Notes: generated by a model from the sequence alone, not told the origin. A stretch of DNA of 64,000 nt from Phoenix dactylifera (GCF_009389715.1 NC_052409.1:2934275-2998274); one strand, 5' to 3'; positions 1 to 14,710 are shown, numbered from the stretch's first letter. Numbers and translations: made by a program.

Positions 1-185
1 CACTGTGTGATTTTTTTTTTCTACAGCCTCTTTGTTATGTGGTATTAATGCTCACCCTTTCATAATTAATGCAACTCATAAAGTTCATGGTCAAATATAC
101 ACTCATTTGATAGATTCAATGGGTCATGCATACATTAAGGAAATTTTATTGTAGTAAACTTAGATTGAGCAGTTTATATGGGCAG

Positions 186-1604
186 GTGTTTGATGGCCAT
201 GGTGGCGCCGATGCAGCATCTTTCATCCGGAGGAACATACTAAGGTATATAATTGAAGATGGTCATTTCCCCAATTGCATGGAGAAGGCCATAAAGAGTG
301 CATTCTTGAGAGCTGACCATGCCTTCGCCGATGCCCATTTGCTCGACAGTACATCTGGCACCACGGCACTCACTGCCCTTATTTTTGGGAGGTTAGCCCT
401 GATCCAATTTTCAGCTTGTGATTGCACCTTTTATAATTTTATCAAGGAGTTGTGCCTTGTTGAATTTAGCTGCATCTTGAAGGCCTTGGATGTTTTAATG
501 GTTCTTCCATATAAATGGTTGGTTGGCTTGACTGCTGAGACCTAACAGTCTCTTTCAGAGCTTTAGTATGTAACTACTTGCACACCTAATCTGTAGGCAA
601 TACTTGGATGCAGCTAGTGGAAAGCCAAAAATTGGAAAGACCAGAGTCTAGTAAATATAACTTGCAGTCATAGTCACAGTCATTTGCTAACCAGTGACAT
701 TTTTTTGGCTGGGGTAAGCATGTTCTTGCTTGTTGGTCATATACAGTAATGCATGCCATCAGATAAATTTCACAATCAACCCCCAGTTTTGGAATCCATA
801 TAGTTGCATGAATATGATTGCTCATAAATTACTGAAACAATGGCGCTCATAAATCATAATTAGAGATCATTTTGTCGTCGATGATTGCTTAATTGTATGT
901 TTCTGAATAATAATTAGCTTACGGTAGTGCTGCTGTCGATGTACAACTGTTCTGTGGTGTTAATAAAGAGTTGATCATAATTCTTACCATTTGGTTTATG
1001 TTGTGTTTTTTGCTTTTCTTATGCCTACCTTTGATGATCACATAGGACATTGCATGTCGCCAATGCTGGTGATTGCCGAGCTGTATTAGGAAAGCGGGGC
1101 CGAGCTGTTGAGTTGTCCAGAGACCACAAACCCGACTGTGACAGCGAAAGGATTAGGATTGAGGAACTCGGCGGTGTCGTCTATGATGGATACCTGAATG
1201 GCCAGCTATCTGTAGCCAGGGCTCTTGGTGATTGGCACATGAAGGGTCCCAAAGGTTCTGCATGCCCATTAAGTGCAGAGCCTGAGCTGCAGGAGACAAC
1301 TCTGACCAATGAAGATGAGTTCCTGATAATGGGATGTGATGGCCTCTGGGATGTGATGAGCAGCCAATGTGCTGTGACAATTGCCAGGAAGGAGCTCATG
1401 ACCCATAATGATCCTGAGAGATGCTCAAGAGAGCTGGTTCGGGAGGCGCTCAAATGCAATGCACGCGATAATCTGACCGTCGTGGTTGTCTGTTTTTCAC
1501 CTGATCCGCCCCCTCGTATCGAGTTCCCGAGATCCAGGGTTCGCAGAAGTATATCCACAGAGGGCTTGAACTTCCTCAAGGGGATCCTAGACGGCAATGT
1601 TTGA
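186..1604 (+). CDS. Protein phosphatase 2C (PP2C), 3' part of gene
   Basis: Two exons are visible, 186-391 and 1046-1604, joined GT-AG with a codon split at Arg (phase 2 to 1). Earlier exons lie left of the window. The 254 visible residues carry the PP2C signature blocks in order: VFDGHGG with its metal-binding Asp at the very start, [49 protein letters not shown] and [10 protein letters not shown]. These enzymes are Mg/Mn-dependent Ser/Thr phosphatases and often antagonise stress kinases. The basic tail after the catalytic core (around [10 protein letters not shown]) is short. All catalytic motifs expected in this part are intact, so it looks functional. The stop is at 1602-1604, and an AATAAA lies at 1725-1730. 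The exact clade (PP2C27- or PP2C22-like) is my guess. Bases 1-185 are intron. Confidence 0.93.
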
Positions 1605-4600
1605 TAGAGAAGAGATGGTAGCATGTAATTCTCCTTGGTTTTCTTTTCCTTCCATCTGAAGGTCTTCACCTTGTATAAAATTGAGGCTTCTTGCATTTGG
1701 TGGCATCTGGCCTTCTCTAACAGGAATAAAGCTTCTTGTAATGTAATTTTTTTTTCAATCTTTCTTTTTCCAATTCTGTGTTCTTTTACGAGCTTGAAAG
1801 CTAATATTTGCACATCTGAGGCTTAAACTACCATAAAAAAAAAATAAATTTAATGGAGGCATCAAATTTTTTCTTGTGAAGCTCCATAGGATCCTCTCCA
1901 CAAGAGGAGATGAAGATATAGAGACGTTTCTGGGTCAACCGGGCACTGCTTAAAAGCAATGGAGAAGCCTTTTTGTCTGTCCTAATGGCCATCCATTTGC
2001 TCGCTTTGCTGCCCCCGTGGTCCCCATGCTGTCGGAGTCGCAGGCTTGTAAGCCAATCAATGAGGGAAAGCTATGAGGTACAGTTTTGTTTCACCTTGAT
2101 GGCCATTGCTACTGCCATCGGATGGTGAACTGAACCTGGCTCGAGGCTGCCATGGCTGGAGAAACTTTTTTTATCGGGCATGTGAGAAGAGCTAATCGGT
2201 CCATCATGGAGTGGATTCTGTCTGCTATTTGCTTCTCTTTCTTTTGGCAAGCCCATTAGATCTCACGTGAGATGTTGAACGTCCGGATTAGCTTCCGAAA
2301 CACATCCCATAAGAACTCTCTTTATATAAAAATGTGGATTTTGCAATTGCATTGCAAGCTCAATCCTCTTGTGCTATAAGTAGAAGATGAGCGATGCAAT
2401 AATTCAATATTAAAGCTTTCATGTCTAATTTATATAAAGCATTTAATGCATATAAGAATCTTTGGCAGGGCTTCTTCCCATCAAAGAATTTTTTTTGCCT
2501 AAAAATTGAAACAAAAATCAATCCGATTTCCACCTCTAATTGTGATTACTCAGATGTAATGGAGTTTCTTCTGGGCTAGATTTGTTAGCATTTAAATTGT
2601 AAAATTTATAATCATAATGTTAGAGGATTCTCATCCCATCTCACCATTTCGAGTCACATCAATCTCTTCAAATAAAGTTGGCAGTTTTTTTTTTTCTTTT
2701 TTTTTTAATTTTATACCAGCGCCAACAAAGCCAAAAAAAAAAATGATGAAAAAATAAAAAATATTCGTTTTGTTTATCCAAAAATATTTTCTAGAGTGAT
2801 GCGTTACAAAGAAGGCCATTCAGTTAGCTGCACTGTTTATCTTCGGATAAGTATGAGTTATACGAAAAAAAGCCACATCCCCAGTAAACTTCGGAATGTC
2901 GTGGAGCAGTTCAAATTGTCTGTCCATCGTAGTATGCCGGCTTCGAACTCATCCGGCAGCCCCCTCGAGATAATGAAAGCTGCACCCCGGCAGTTGTCCT
3001 TTGAAACAAAAATTATAGTAATTATTTTCTCAAGGCCAGTTTCTTTCATCATTGAACTCACCAGGGATCTAAGATCCCTCGTACTGCTTAGCCCAGTGGA
3101 AAGCTGATATCTTTTTATGAGGTACGCATTGCTCCATGTCCGGTACTTCCTGCAGCATTCGTTTCCATGCGCTTGTGGGCGCTCCACGGCCTCCAAAGAG
3201 GCCAATACCCAACTCAGTGGAGAGGGTACTGCAGGACTGACTCAAATCAAAACCAAAGAAGAAGTGACGGGGTTCAGATTGATGAAAGAGAGATGGGAGG
3301 AAGGTGGCGCAAAAGCAAAGGGACGGAAGCAATCTGAGAGGAAGCCATCGTTGACTCCAAGTCCATTACAGTGGCTTTCGGTGCCTTTTCCTTGGTGGAT
3401 CATTCGTCACCTTAGCCACCTGTGCTGTTAGAAATTTGATTTTTCTTTTTCTTTTTTAAACCTTTTCCATGAAGTAATCTCCCACTTGGGATTTTGGCAG
3501 GTGAGAGATAATAGCTAATGTGGGGTCATCCACTAATATAAAGTAGGGGTCTATTTGGCTGAATCAACCGTAATCTTTGACTTTCCTTTCTAATCAAGTT
3601 GGAATGGAAAGCTAAAACTTTGTTTTTAAAATTTGCATGCATCTAAAGAAGAGATGAATACAGCGTAGGCAGCTATCTTGCAGTTAATTAAAAGCTTTGG
3701 CATATACCATTGGGAAAGATGGATGGCCTGTCGTTTATTTGATAACTTGGAAGGGCATTCATTGTAGCAACTTGCACAAGTGGACGGAAGCTTTTTCTTT
3801 GTTCTTTTGCTTCTGGCAAAAGTAAGATTAATGAACCATGTTTAAGGTGAGATTCAGATTCCTAAGTAGCAACTTTTTTTTTAACAGCCGTAAGTGCATG
3901 AGAGAATTGGTGCAATTCACAAGATTAGAACGACTTGGTGGCCTGATTTGAATCACTAATCTTGCCTCGACATGCGGCAATGGAGCTTAGGGTTAGGCTT
4001 TGGAGCTTTTTTTGCTTTGTATGCAGCTTGCTAGATTTCATGTGGTTGATCAGTGAGGGAACAGGGAAGACCAAACAATAACTTATAAGCTTCTGCGTCT
4101 TAATTGTCCGGATAATTGTGACCCATAAGTAGGTGGCTTCTGGGAATTTGGATTATAATAGTAACAAGAGCAAGACCAAACAGCTGGCTTGAGAGGTTCC
4201 ATACTTCCATCTGATCAAAAGTACACTTGTAGTGACCCCATAGTAGGCTTTTATATGTATGTATGTATGTATATATGTATGTGCAAATATAAAATATTGC
4301 CCTTAGTGAATTTTGTTATGAAAAATGGCCAACATGCAGTTTCTTAGGACACCATAGGATAGCAGTCTGTCTTAGCCAAGCTTCCAATAGAGGTCTTAAT
4401 TTATTAGAAAAACACTAGCTGAGGCAGTCCATTGGTAGGAACCCTGCAACAAGTTATGAATCACCATGGGTGCCCACTGGTTTGTTGGTAAAGTCTGTGT
4501 AGGTTGGTACCAAGGTTCTAGGTTTGTCTTGTTCCCACCAAATATCAGACAGGAATAGGGATGTGAAATGCTATTTCAGGGCGAATCTTTGCCTGCCTTG

Positions 4601-5371
4601 CATTGATATGCTTGGCCTGTAAAATATATGAATGCTTTCATTTCTCATGGCGTTTCACATGATTCCTTTTTGATAGGGTACTCTAACAACATGTGCAGAT
4701 GCATGAGCATGCAAAACAAAGAGATGATGAAGAAGATTTCTTTTTTTTTTTTTGTCCCTCTTGTTGATCTTTTGAGTATATATGATTAAGGTCATTACTT
4801 TATGACAATAAATAGTCAGAACATTTTGTATTGATCAATAAAGAATGTTACTGAAGAGGACCACGTGAGAATTTTTCTAACAGGCTGGAAAGGTTTTGAC
4901 CATTTCATCCAAGAATAGAATATAAAGATAAATGAATCATGAATGATTGATCAGGTTACAGCTTCCAACTGTTCGTATTCTGCACCAAAAAAAATATCTC
5001 ATAATTCTCTATCATCCATGTTGGAGGAACCCCTGCATGCAATGCAATAAAAGAGTTAATTTAGACAACTTTATTCTCTGTTCAGGAGCCAAAGAGAGCA
5101 AGAATAGTGCTGAAGGAATTTAACCAATGGCATGGTCGTTTTTACTAAAGAAGCACTTAGAAATGGTCAACAAAAAACTTTGAGCAAGATAAGAATATGC
5201 TTTATACTTTGAGCCCCAACATTCGAAGCACCACAACTTAATCACATAATGAGAGAATAATTAGGTCTATCAAAGAGAGGCTGGGGGATTTACCCAAAAA
5301 GAAAAAAGAAAAAAAGAAAACAAGCTGGGGATAATGCGTCCTTCGAGAAAGTATGGGCGCTAAATATGGGA
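1605..5371. other. Intergenic region, no recognised gene
   Basis: This AT-rich spacer lies between the PP2C and the Canopy-like gene. It has homopolymer runs near 2686-2706 and 4739-4754, and a short (TATG)n tract near 4255-4280. A patch at about 2800-3430 is less AT-rich and open on both strands, but I recognise no domain in it. Confidence 0.5.
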
Positions 5372-5463
5372 TCATCTTAGACCTCCAGTTCTGCGGATGA
5401 GGCAACATTTATATGGTTTTTCTGGGCACATATTTATTTTGCACATAGGATTTGACTCTCTTT

Positions 5464-8400
5464 TTACTTGATATTTTCTTTTAAGTAATGCAGCTCAAGA
5501 AAATTCCCAATTAAACCATCTAATTTGGATGTTTCAGCAGCAGATGCATACAAGGATCTATTTTGAGAGTACCTCGAAGAGCTGCAATGCTTGCTAAGGT
5601 CTTGACAAAGAGCCTTGTTGACACCTCCTGGTACAGCGGATCCTTGTTTTATCAACTCAGCAAGCTGCACGTGAGAATTAAAAGGATGTCATCTTAAATA
5701 AATTGTTTATCAGAAATGCAAGACATAGTTGACTTCTGCAGATTCCAGGTAGAAATCTTCCTGAGGAAGGTCACAATTTTAAAAGTGAATATTAAGATTA
5801 TGATATTTTTATGGAACGCTGTAGAACTGCTGTTGCTGATGAATAAATATTACATAATACAGTTGTGGACCAATATCGTAAGCCATTCTCCAATCGGAAT
5901 TCACTTCAGAACATATAGCTCTGCAGTGCTGTTAGTCTATTTGTCATCTATAAGGTTACTCGTTCATATAGTTATGCATCAGCCTCCTTATCCCACTGTT
6001 TATTCATGAAGTCCGTAAGCTTCATAGAGTACAACTATACATACATACATATGTATATATATAATGAACAAATATGAAAGAAAAGCACAAGCATAAACTA
6101 AATAATATGGGAACCTAACTTACCTCATCCTCTGTTTCCTCCAACAACCTATACCAATGAGCAAACTATGTTAAAACTTACTTGACAAAATCAATAGAAG
6201 CATTGAAGGAATGCAAAACAATTGTTCATTCTACCCAAACATAGGTTACATTACAAATCCTACTTGATGGTACAGTCCATATAGGGCATGCCATATGAAC
6301 TGTAGGAGCAAACTGAACCACAGGAACTGCCTTCTGTATAAATACAAGCAGCATTCAGAACATATGAGGTGGTCAAAAATGCAGACTACTAGATATAATG
6401 ACAGGAACCTAAGTAAACTACATGAAGCAGGGTCAGTTTGGTTGTATTTAAGTGCAGTCCAAAGTAATGTTGATACATCAACCTTACCTATAGTGTATCG
6501 GTGAGACACACTATACTACAAAGAGAATGAGGCAATATTATACAAGGCAGGAAGATACCAGCAACCACGACATGGTAAACAAAGGATCAACCCTGAATGC
6601 ATAATTGAACTATCACATCATTCAATGCATAATGGCTGGTGCATGGAAAATAATTAACAATATCAGACACTGCCCAAAATCCTCAGAATTTATAATGTAC
6701 CGAGAAGGCTTGAAATAATGTTCTTATTGTTCAGTATGGTTCACTCTGATACACTGAATGTTTATTGTTCAAACTTCAAACTATTCACGTAGTCATAGAA
6801 GGAAAATATTCAGTTCAAAAGGATAATGTATGATAAAATTACAAATTGCCTTAAGCACTCTTCCTTCCATAGCTAAACAACTGTCATTAGTTAAGGACAA
6901 ACTAGGATACTCCTATCATAACATAGAGAAAACAGCCGAATAGTGATGTAAACAATTTTTACCAGAATAATATAGCAGTTACGTAGGATCAACAAAGTAT
7001 AGATATGATCACTGAGAAAACTATACAAGACATTCACATCACTATTTTTAGATAGCCTAGTCAGGTTAACACAAAGTTAGGCCCTTGCACCACATCCTCC
7101 CAGAATTTCACCTTATGGCCATAAACCTTTTTTTTTTTTGAGAGAGAGAGAGAGACCGACCTCCATTGTAATTACCTAAGGGTAAGCCCTAGTTCATTGA
7201 CTTTTTAAATTGACCAATTGTCACGATACCCCCATCTTTCATTTCAAAGAAAGAACAAAGAATGAAACAGGTTTATCGAGGAATTATTGGGAGGCACAGT
7301 ATAGACAGGAAATTTTAGTTATCCTGATAACATGAGGCCCATAGGTGATTTAAGCTATAGTGGGGTAGATAAAAATATGGTCAAACCCTTGCCTAGATTC
7401 CAAAGGTTATGCAGCTATTATATGTGGGTCTGATAGGTCATTTGACAGCCATGCATTCCAATACATTTATGTCCCAATAAACAACTTATTATCTCTGACC
7501 AGCCACCTAGGTTATTTTGGCATTATTGTCTCACTTAATTTTGCATTTAGCGGGCCATTTTAAGCTCCATCATCTCCTCAATCAAATGTTCAGCGCATGT
7601 CCCATTGTTGGACCATCCATGGTTACATCTCAAGCTCCACCAGTCCATCCTTGCATGGTTTGTGCAAGCACGCAAGCTCGAAATCTCGAATATGCATCAT
7701 CGGAATGCAATTTTGGACCTCCATGAAGAAGAGGGTAAAAATTGCATGAAGCCTGTCAATGGAAGGTTGTTGTTTCAGCTAAAGAGGTTGTCACAAGAAG
7801 TGGGAAGGTGATGCTTAGATCCCAGATTCAGGAAGGTTGTTAGAGGAAAGAGATACTATACAGGGAAAGAAATAGAAAGGAAAGAGAGAAGGGAGGGGAA
7901 AGTAAATTGTGCAACTCCAGTAAGCTACATGAAAATCTGAGGTGCCTCCTAATAGAGGTAAGTTTTAATCAACTCTGACATGACATCCAGCAAACAGTAA
8001 AAGTTCTAAAAACAAGTGTACTAAAGCACAGATAAAGTGTACAATTCATAAGATGGGAATAACATAAAATTAAACCTAGCAAATTGATATATAAAAACAA
8101 CCAACAATTTAAAAGATCCTTGGGAATCATTCATCAAATAAAACAAGAAAGCACATCTTACCTTCCACAAAAGGATGACAATTTTTTTGAGTGAGCACGT
8201 GCTTCTTGCTTATCTGACAAAAACAGGGGAAAACATCTTTCAGAAAACTATATTAAAAACAACAGTAACTTCTTGCCAGGAAAGAAAATATATACTGTTA
8301 GTTAAGTGTCAATCAACCCTAAAGAATCATTATAGGGTGCTTAACCTCCCCGTGGACAGAATCTCGAAACAAGTTCTACATTTTTTGGCAACATACTTGC

Positions 8401-11400
8401 CAGATAGAATTATTCCTCCATGGAAGTGAAAACAATCACATGAATTTTGTCATCTCAAAAGCTGTAATTTGGTCACTATAAACTTTCATACAACTATATT
8501 ATCCAATCAAATTATTTCAACCAATAAAAATATCAAAATTCATTCCAACATGTACATGAAGTATAAAGAAATGACTAAGAAGTTCACTACACCAGAAGAG
8601 TAGGACTGGAATAGATGGTCATCTTCCCTGAATTTCTGATCGCCAAGGAATGTTACAGGACACCAAGTTAAGACACTAGAATCTGATTAGATAGAAATCT
8701 CATGGTAGAAATCTCGCTTACCTCCTTACTAATTTTCCAACCAGGGCAGAGGCAAATTGGTTTGGAACAAGGTTTTAGTTATTGCTTCATGCCATACTGG
8801 ATTGTACTAGTAAGGAATCCGTACAGGTATTCGCCCTATACCATTACCAAACATGTGCTGTACCAGAACACGGAAGCATACCATACGTCAGAATGGCACC
8901 GGTCCGTACCAGTTCGTGCAGTACCAGTAGGTCAGTACAGGTACCAATACCGGTACTCTTATGGAGATATAAAGTACTGCCCAGAATATTAGTCAATCAT
9001 TTCATCAGATTCTACACTTAATGTTTGTTTCACATAAGTTCCAGGACAGGGAAACAGCCGTCAATTCAGGAATTGTCTCAACTTTCACCATGCAACATTA
9101 AACATTAGTTGGTCCTCAAAATAGAAAAATAAAAATGAATCAAACAGTAACAAACACTTATATTTGTGTAAATTGATCTGTTTTGTGGTAAATATGGATT
9201 TAAGCAAGGTTATTTTCTCTTTCAGTTGCATTTCATTTCAGTCTTATTCAAAGATCATACTACAAGGTGTAAATATTTTGTACTTCACATTTTTTTGAGA
9301 TGAACTTGTTGAATGCATATTTCATCCTGTCAGAAGTTCCTAAATGCTCTTATCACTTCCTTTGCTTGACTGAGTGAAGACATGCTTACTTCTTCTTTCT
9401 CAAGAAAATTGTCAATATATTTCCACATTGCAAGGACAATCTCAGTGCAAATTAAAAGAAGGATAGATTGTTGACAGGCTATCATCAGGAGATGACTGTG
9501 TAGTACAGTTCACCTCCAAAGAAGTCTCCGTACAGCTAGGAGGTTAAATGATTCAAAAAGAAGTATAATAGCCTATGAACACTGCGTACTGCTTAAATAA
9601 ACATTTTGCAAAGTACTGGCAGGAGAATTGAATTACTAACCTACTCCTAAAACCAAATTACCTAATATTCTTTTCAAGAATATCTGCATTTGCGGTTCGA
9701 AGTGCACATATTTCTAAATAGAGATGGTAGGAGAAATGCATGAGAGAAAGATTAACTGATGTTAAAGAGTCATAAATGGATAAAAAGTTGGCCATGAAGT
9801 TCCTAAAGTCTCACCAGCTTTAAGGGCATCCCAATCTCTTACTTTGACCCACTCGTTTGTGCCTGACTCTAACTGCAAAAAGTATAATATATAAGCAACT
9901 AACTTAGTTTCCTTAGCACTAACACTGGCTTCTAAGCAATGCCAAATATATTATATAATATAAAAAATGCATCCATAGCCACATGCATGCATGTGAGCGT
10001 GCCCATGCCCACTCACAGGCACATGCAAGCACGTGAATGGATGTACACATATACCTTTGCATAATACAATATAAGACAAGTGGAAACTAAGTGGACAATT
10101 TATGGATAAAATAACTTTGCAAAAGAATCTGGTTAGATGCATACTGTACCTTCATTAGAGTGTAGTCTTGCATTTTTTCACAGAGTCCATCCAGAAGTTC
10201 AACGGCTCTTAGCTCACTGACTCTATTTCAAAGAATAACTAACAATTTGATATCAGTTAAGCACATCAAAATAAGAAAAAAGAATTGTAGCGACAGAGCA
10301 AAAAATGAGCTTGGTATGTCAGGAATATTTACTGTCAAGGTAATCAATTTCCTGACAAGTCACTGAACGTGAATAAGGAATTTCTGGAATATTTAATACG
10401 ACATGCACAGGTCATGCATGACAAAATAAATCTCAATAATAAATTAAAGAAGGGCACATTAAGGAAGTAACTTTGAGCTGAAAAATACTAGACTAAAATT
10501 TAATTATTCAAAGGATCAGAATACCTCCTTCAATCATCAATTGAAATTTCTGGAGAATTTCAAAATAAATTACAAAGTTGTGCTCCGATCATGATGTGAA
10601 ACTGACAAATTTCTTCCACCAGGTAAAATAATAAAATATATTGTTCACAAAAAAAAGAAAAATGAAAGAACATAATAGCATTATTTTAAAATGCAGAAGA
10701 ATATGAGAACAAAACTTTTCAGCCACAACACTTTCATTGATGAATTGATCAGACTGAAATTAGATAATGTCTATCTTTGCCAAAGAATTCAATGAATTGA
10801 CACATAGAGCTCACTACCACAAAGATAACCTAGAAAATTCACATACTTCTGACTTCCAAAATCTAAAAAAGAAGCTAGATATCTTGAGAGTTTTGTCTAC
10901 TTTATATCCTTAAAAAAAGAAGGTTATAACTTATAAGTCAATAGATACATTGTTTGACTTCCTAGATGAACACAAACATATAGGCACTGATAAAAGCTGA
11001 AGCACTCAATTAAATGACCTTCAGTGCTAAAAGGTTCATAAGCTTTAAGAGGGAAAAATGGTAAAACTGATAAAGGCTCAACTTCAAACTAAACAGGTGA
11101 GTGGAGACTGGCCATAAACAGTGATTTGGGCCACTAAAAGAAAGAAGTTGAAAATAACTGCGGAATAAAAGAAATATAATGAGATTCGTCATGCTATTCT
11201 CTACTGAAATCATAGGTGGACAAAGTTTTGTTGAAGGCTTATCAAGCAAGTAAGAATAGCAGCATCAGAACTAAATACCGTAGTGAAAATTCCAGTAGCA
11301 AACCTCGGTTCATGTACGTAATCGGTTAGATTGTTTAGTGTTGGTTCTCTGTGCTTGCATACTGTGTTTGGTACTTGCATTACTACCTTTCCTTTTTAGT

Positions 11401-13751
11401 CTTCCTCTTCTTAGTGGCTTGTTTTGCAAGTTCAGGTTTATGCCCCCTCAGAAGGAAGATCTTCAACAGAAACATGCCTTTCTCTAAAATTCTCTTCTTT
11501 AAGATAAGATTACAAGTTTGCAACTACTGATATAAATTTGAACTTCAACATCATATAGACTCTGCCATGGTCTAAAGCCTTGAATACTAAATAGATTTTC
11601 ACATAAAATACAGACATTCTTAATAAAGCTGGGTAACAGAAACTAGGAATTGTCATTTTCATCGGATTAGAACATGACAACATGGTGCAGATAGTGATAT
11701 GATATTGTTAAGTGACAAAGTCTAAAGGTTAAGAATATACTAGAAATATAATATATGGTGTTATTGGTATGATGGGCTCAATGACATTAAGACGACCCGA
11801 GTCATTGATGTCCACATTGTCATTAGTGTGCTTTCTTATAATCTGGCATGATACGATAGGAAGGCTACATGCTGATTGAAAATAAAATGAAACTTTTGGT
11901 TTTCAGATTGATACTTGTAATCAATGACTTTCCCTTCACGTTGACCTCTAGAATCCAAACGGTGACGCATGTCCAAATGGTTTCTTGGTTTCTCCTGGAG
12001 CAAGTATGAACCACAGAGTTATTGACTGGAACGGTATTGTAAATCAATCAGTAGAATTAAACCATCAATAGCATGCATAAAATGGTGAAAGGAGAATACA
12101 CAGAAAATAGAATGAAATGTTAGGGCTTACACATTGTTGGAAAAGGTTGAACTGGTAACAGGAATTTAGAGAGGGAAAAGGAAACACCATATTTGCTATG
12201 TATATCAAGCATTACACCATAACCATAACTATCAGGATATCTCATTCATTGGGGTCCAAGTTGCTTGTGTGTTAACAAACTATATAATAGAGGTGATCAG
12301 GAGCAATCTGTGGATAGTGATGCTTGCTTTCATGCACACAGGGATGTTGAGAACATGTGAGACTTGCATGAAATATGTGGGTTGGATGCATAATTCAAGG
12401 AGAGGGTTGGAATGAGCTGAATAGACAAGCATCACTAGCATGTTATAATGCGATTTCCTATTATTTCACATTTAGATATCATTATCTTTCTACACAAGTG
12501 AAGGTATAATCCTTTAGGACCCATCAATGCACTGCAGATGATAAACACAATGAAAATATGCAAGTATAACAAGAAAAATTTTATTTTTAATTGTTATAAT
12601 GATTTGACACTAATAAAGATTTTTTACTTCTGAAAATGGTACCCATAATGGGGCCTACCATTTCAATGCTAAAATTCAACAAGATGAAACTGAACCATCA
12701 GATACTTCTAAAACAAATTCCAAGGTCATTTCTGTAAAGATAATAAAAACAGTTGGTTGGCGACTCGGCATACAATCTAATGACAAATAATTAAATACAG
12801 ACAATTTATAAGCTCAAAGATATGAACTTCAAAAGCTATGACTTGAGTAATACAGAGCGACATGACAGGTAAGTCAATGTTTTACAATAACAAAAGTTCC
12901 TGAGATAAATCAGACAAAATCCATTAGTTTGAGAAGGTGGATATAAGAAACTTACATTTGAAAGTCCAATTTCTAGCTCAGCCTGCAAGTCATTCAGCAC
13001 AGAAGTCAGATCCCAGCAACATCTATGAAAAAGAAACTTGGTTTATTTCATGAATATTCGATTTACCAGCTGAACTAAATGCATATGATTATTCGCGAAA
13101 GCAATATCAGGCTGATTTTTGTTAAGGTATCAGCACAACCAGTTAACATATAGACGGCCCAAACTATAATAGCGATTCAAAAGGATGTAAGTAAATTGAT
13201 GTATGTATAAAGATCCAAGCTTGGAAATTCATTTCTATAGCAAAATGTCGTCTTTCTCATCTTCTTCGCTTTTATACAATAAGTAGATCAGTGGACTAAG
13301 TTCTGATAATAAGAAACCATTTAACTCAGCTAACCAAGAACTCCTTAAGAAGTCAAAGGACAAGCTTTTAACAGGCAACTCCGTACGTAAATCAAACCTA
13401 TTCTGATTCACCCACTTTCCTGCGTTCGATGGAATCGTTATTTTCTCGGCTATGATCCAAAAAGGGGGAAAAAATGCTGTCAGACATTCGTACCAGAAAC
13501 GAAAAAAATAAGACTTCTCGATAACACTCTCACCCTAACGAACGATTCATCTATACTGGAGGAGATTAAAGAGCGAAAAATCGAGGGTTTTAAGCGGATC
13601 GGAGAAAGCGCATTACCGCGACGGCGTTGCAAGCCGCGCACTTGTCGTCCATGGAGGAGACCGGAGCGATAGAGGCAAGGATTAGGGCGGAAAGGATCCA
13701 AATCGCAGCGGCTCTGGGGATTTCTCCCCCTCTCTTCTTCCTCCCGTCCAT
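5464..13751 (-). CDS. Canopy/MSAP-like secretory protein (DUF3456, saposin-like)
   Basis: Eight exons on the minus strand: 13617-13751, 12956-12982, 11915-11994, 10150-10222, 9815-9872, 8162-8213, 6124-6148 and 5464-5664. All junctions are GT-AG and keep phase, giving 216 residues. The start ATG opens a basic then hydrophobic signal peptide (about residues 5-33, core AAIWILSALILASIAPVSS). Next come the motif DDKCAACNAVAEELEIGLSN in near form, KPRNHLDMRHRLDS, VSELRAVELLDGLCEKMQDY, SGTNEWVKVRDWDALK, SSFCGRLLEETEDELAELI and ALCQDLSKHC. The six cysteines fit the saposin-like Canopy fold (TLR4 regulator/MIR-interacting MSAP family), which in animals acts as an ER co-chaperone. ER location here is inferred. 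Introns reach about 2.2 kb. The C-terminal 34 or so residues are doubtful, because a donor at TCGAG|GTACTC could splice to a short last exon at 5372-5390 instead. Exon 2 is only 27 bp. Confidence 0.88.
8820..8985. repeat. GTACCGG-rich dispersed repeat inside Canopy-gene intron
   Basis: This stretch is dense in short GTAC-based words (CCGTAC, GTACCAG, GGTACC, CCGGTAC), unlike the AT-rich intron around it. Similar GTACCGG-rich sequence is a familiar dispersed repeat in palm and banana introns, from general knowledge and unchecked here. There are no coding features. Confidence 0.45.
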
Positions 13752-14642
13752 CTCGCCGGCTCTCCTCCGCCTCCGCTCCCACTCCCGTCGTCGTGGTCGT
13801 TACGGGACTCCAAGTACCAGGGCCGAGCCTTCCCAAGAAGCCTTGTCATCGCCTGACGTGGTAGGGTATGATTGGTTCAGCCACGTGGTTTGACCGATTG
13901 CCACGTCCTTTGAACGTAAGGACCGGTGACTGTGGCCGTCCGGTGGACCAATCCAATAGTCACTGGCCACATTATCTCCTGTATTTAAACAATTTAAGAT
14001 CAAATGAGGGTGCATGTTATCTACCGTACATACGCTTCAAGATTTGGACTGGTTCACTGGTTCTGGTAATAATTTTTCCTATAAGTGGGGCAATATAATG
14101 GTATAATTAGGGCACGGTGGGCCCGGCACTCAACACCTCACAGAACTTTTGTTTAATTCGTTGAAAAAAAAGTCAAAAAAAATCTTATTTAATTAAAAGT
14201 TTTATAGTAAAGAAATAGAAAAAATTATTTAATTAAAAATTTTATGAAAATAAGACCCTCATATGAAGAAAAAAAATTCTGACATAAAAAGCCTATCCTA
14301 CCGATTAGAAATTAAGATTTTTTTTTTTCAAAACTATTCTTAAGCTGTTGAAATCTATAGATAAAATTTTTTTATTAAAAATATAATAGATATTTTACAT
14401 AATTTTCTTAAAAAATTATTTGCTGAACTAAATATTAGCTATTCTGCAATATGCTACTTTTTTTTTTTTTTTATGCTTAACTAAGTATACTAAAACTTTT
14501 TTTTTAGATACTCTATGCTTAACATTTAATTTTTTAAAAATAAATATTTTAATGAAGAAAAAAAATTTCTGAACTAAGTCGGCAGTTTAAATGCAACCAC
14601 CTGCACTTGAACGCGATCTAGCTTTGGAATGTTCAACTGGGA

Positions 14643-14710
14643 CCAGTTAGGTGGAGTCAGATCAATTTGGTTACATCACACCAGTTAGGTGGAGTCAGAT
14701 CAATTTGGTT
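14643..14710. repeat. 30-bp direct repeat, two copies, period 38
   Basis: Positions 14643-14672 and 14681-14710 are identical 30-mers beginning CCAGTTAGGTGGAG. They are separated by 8 bp. Confidence 0.9.
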
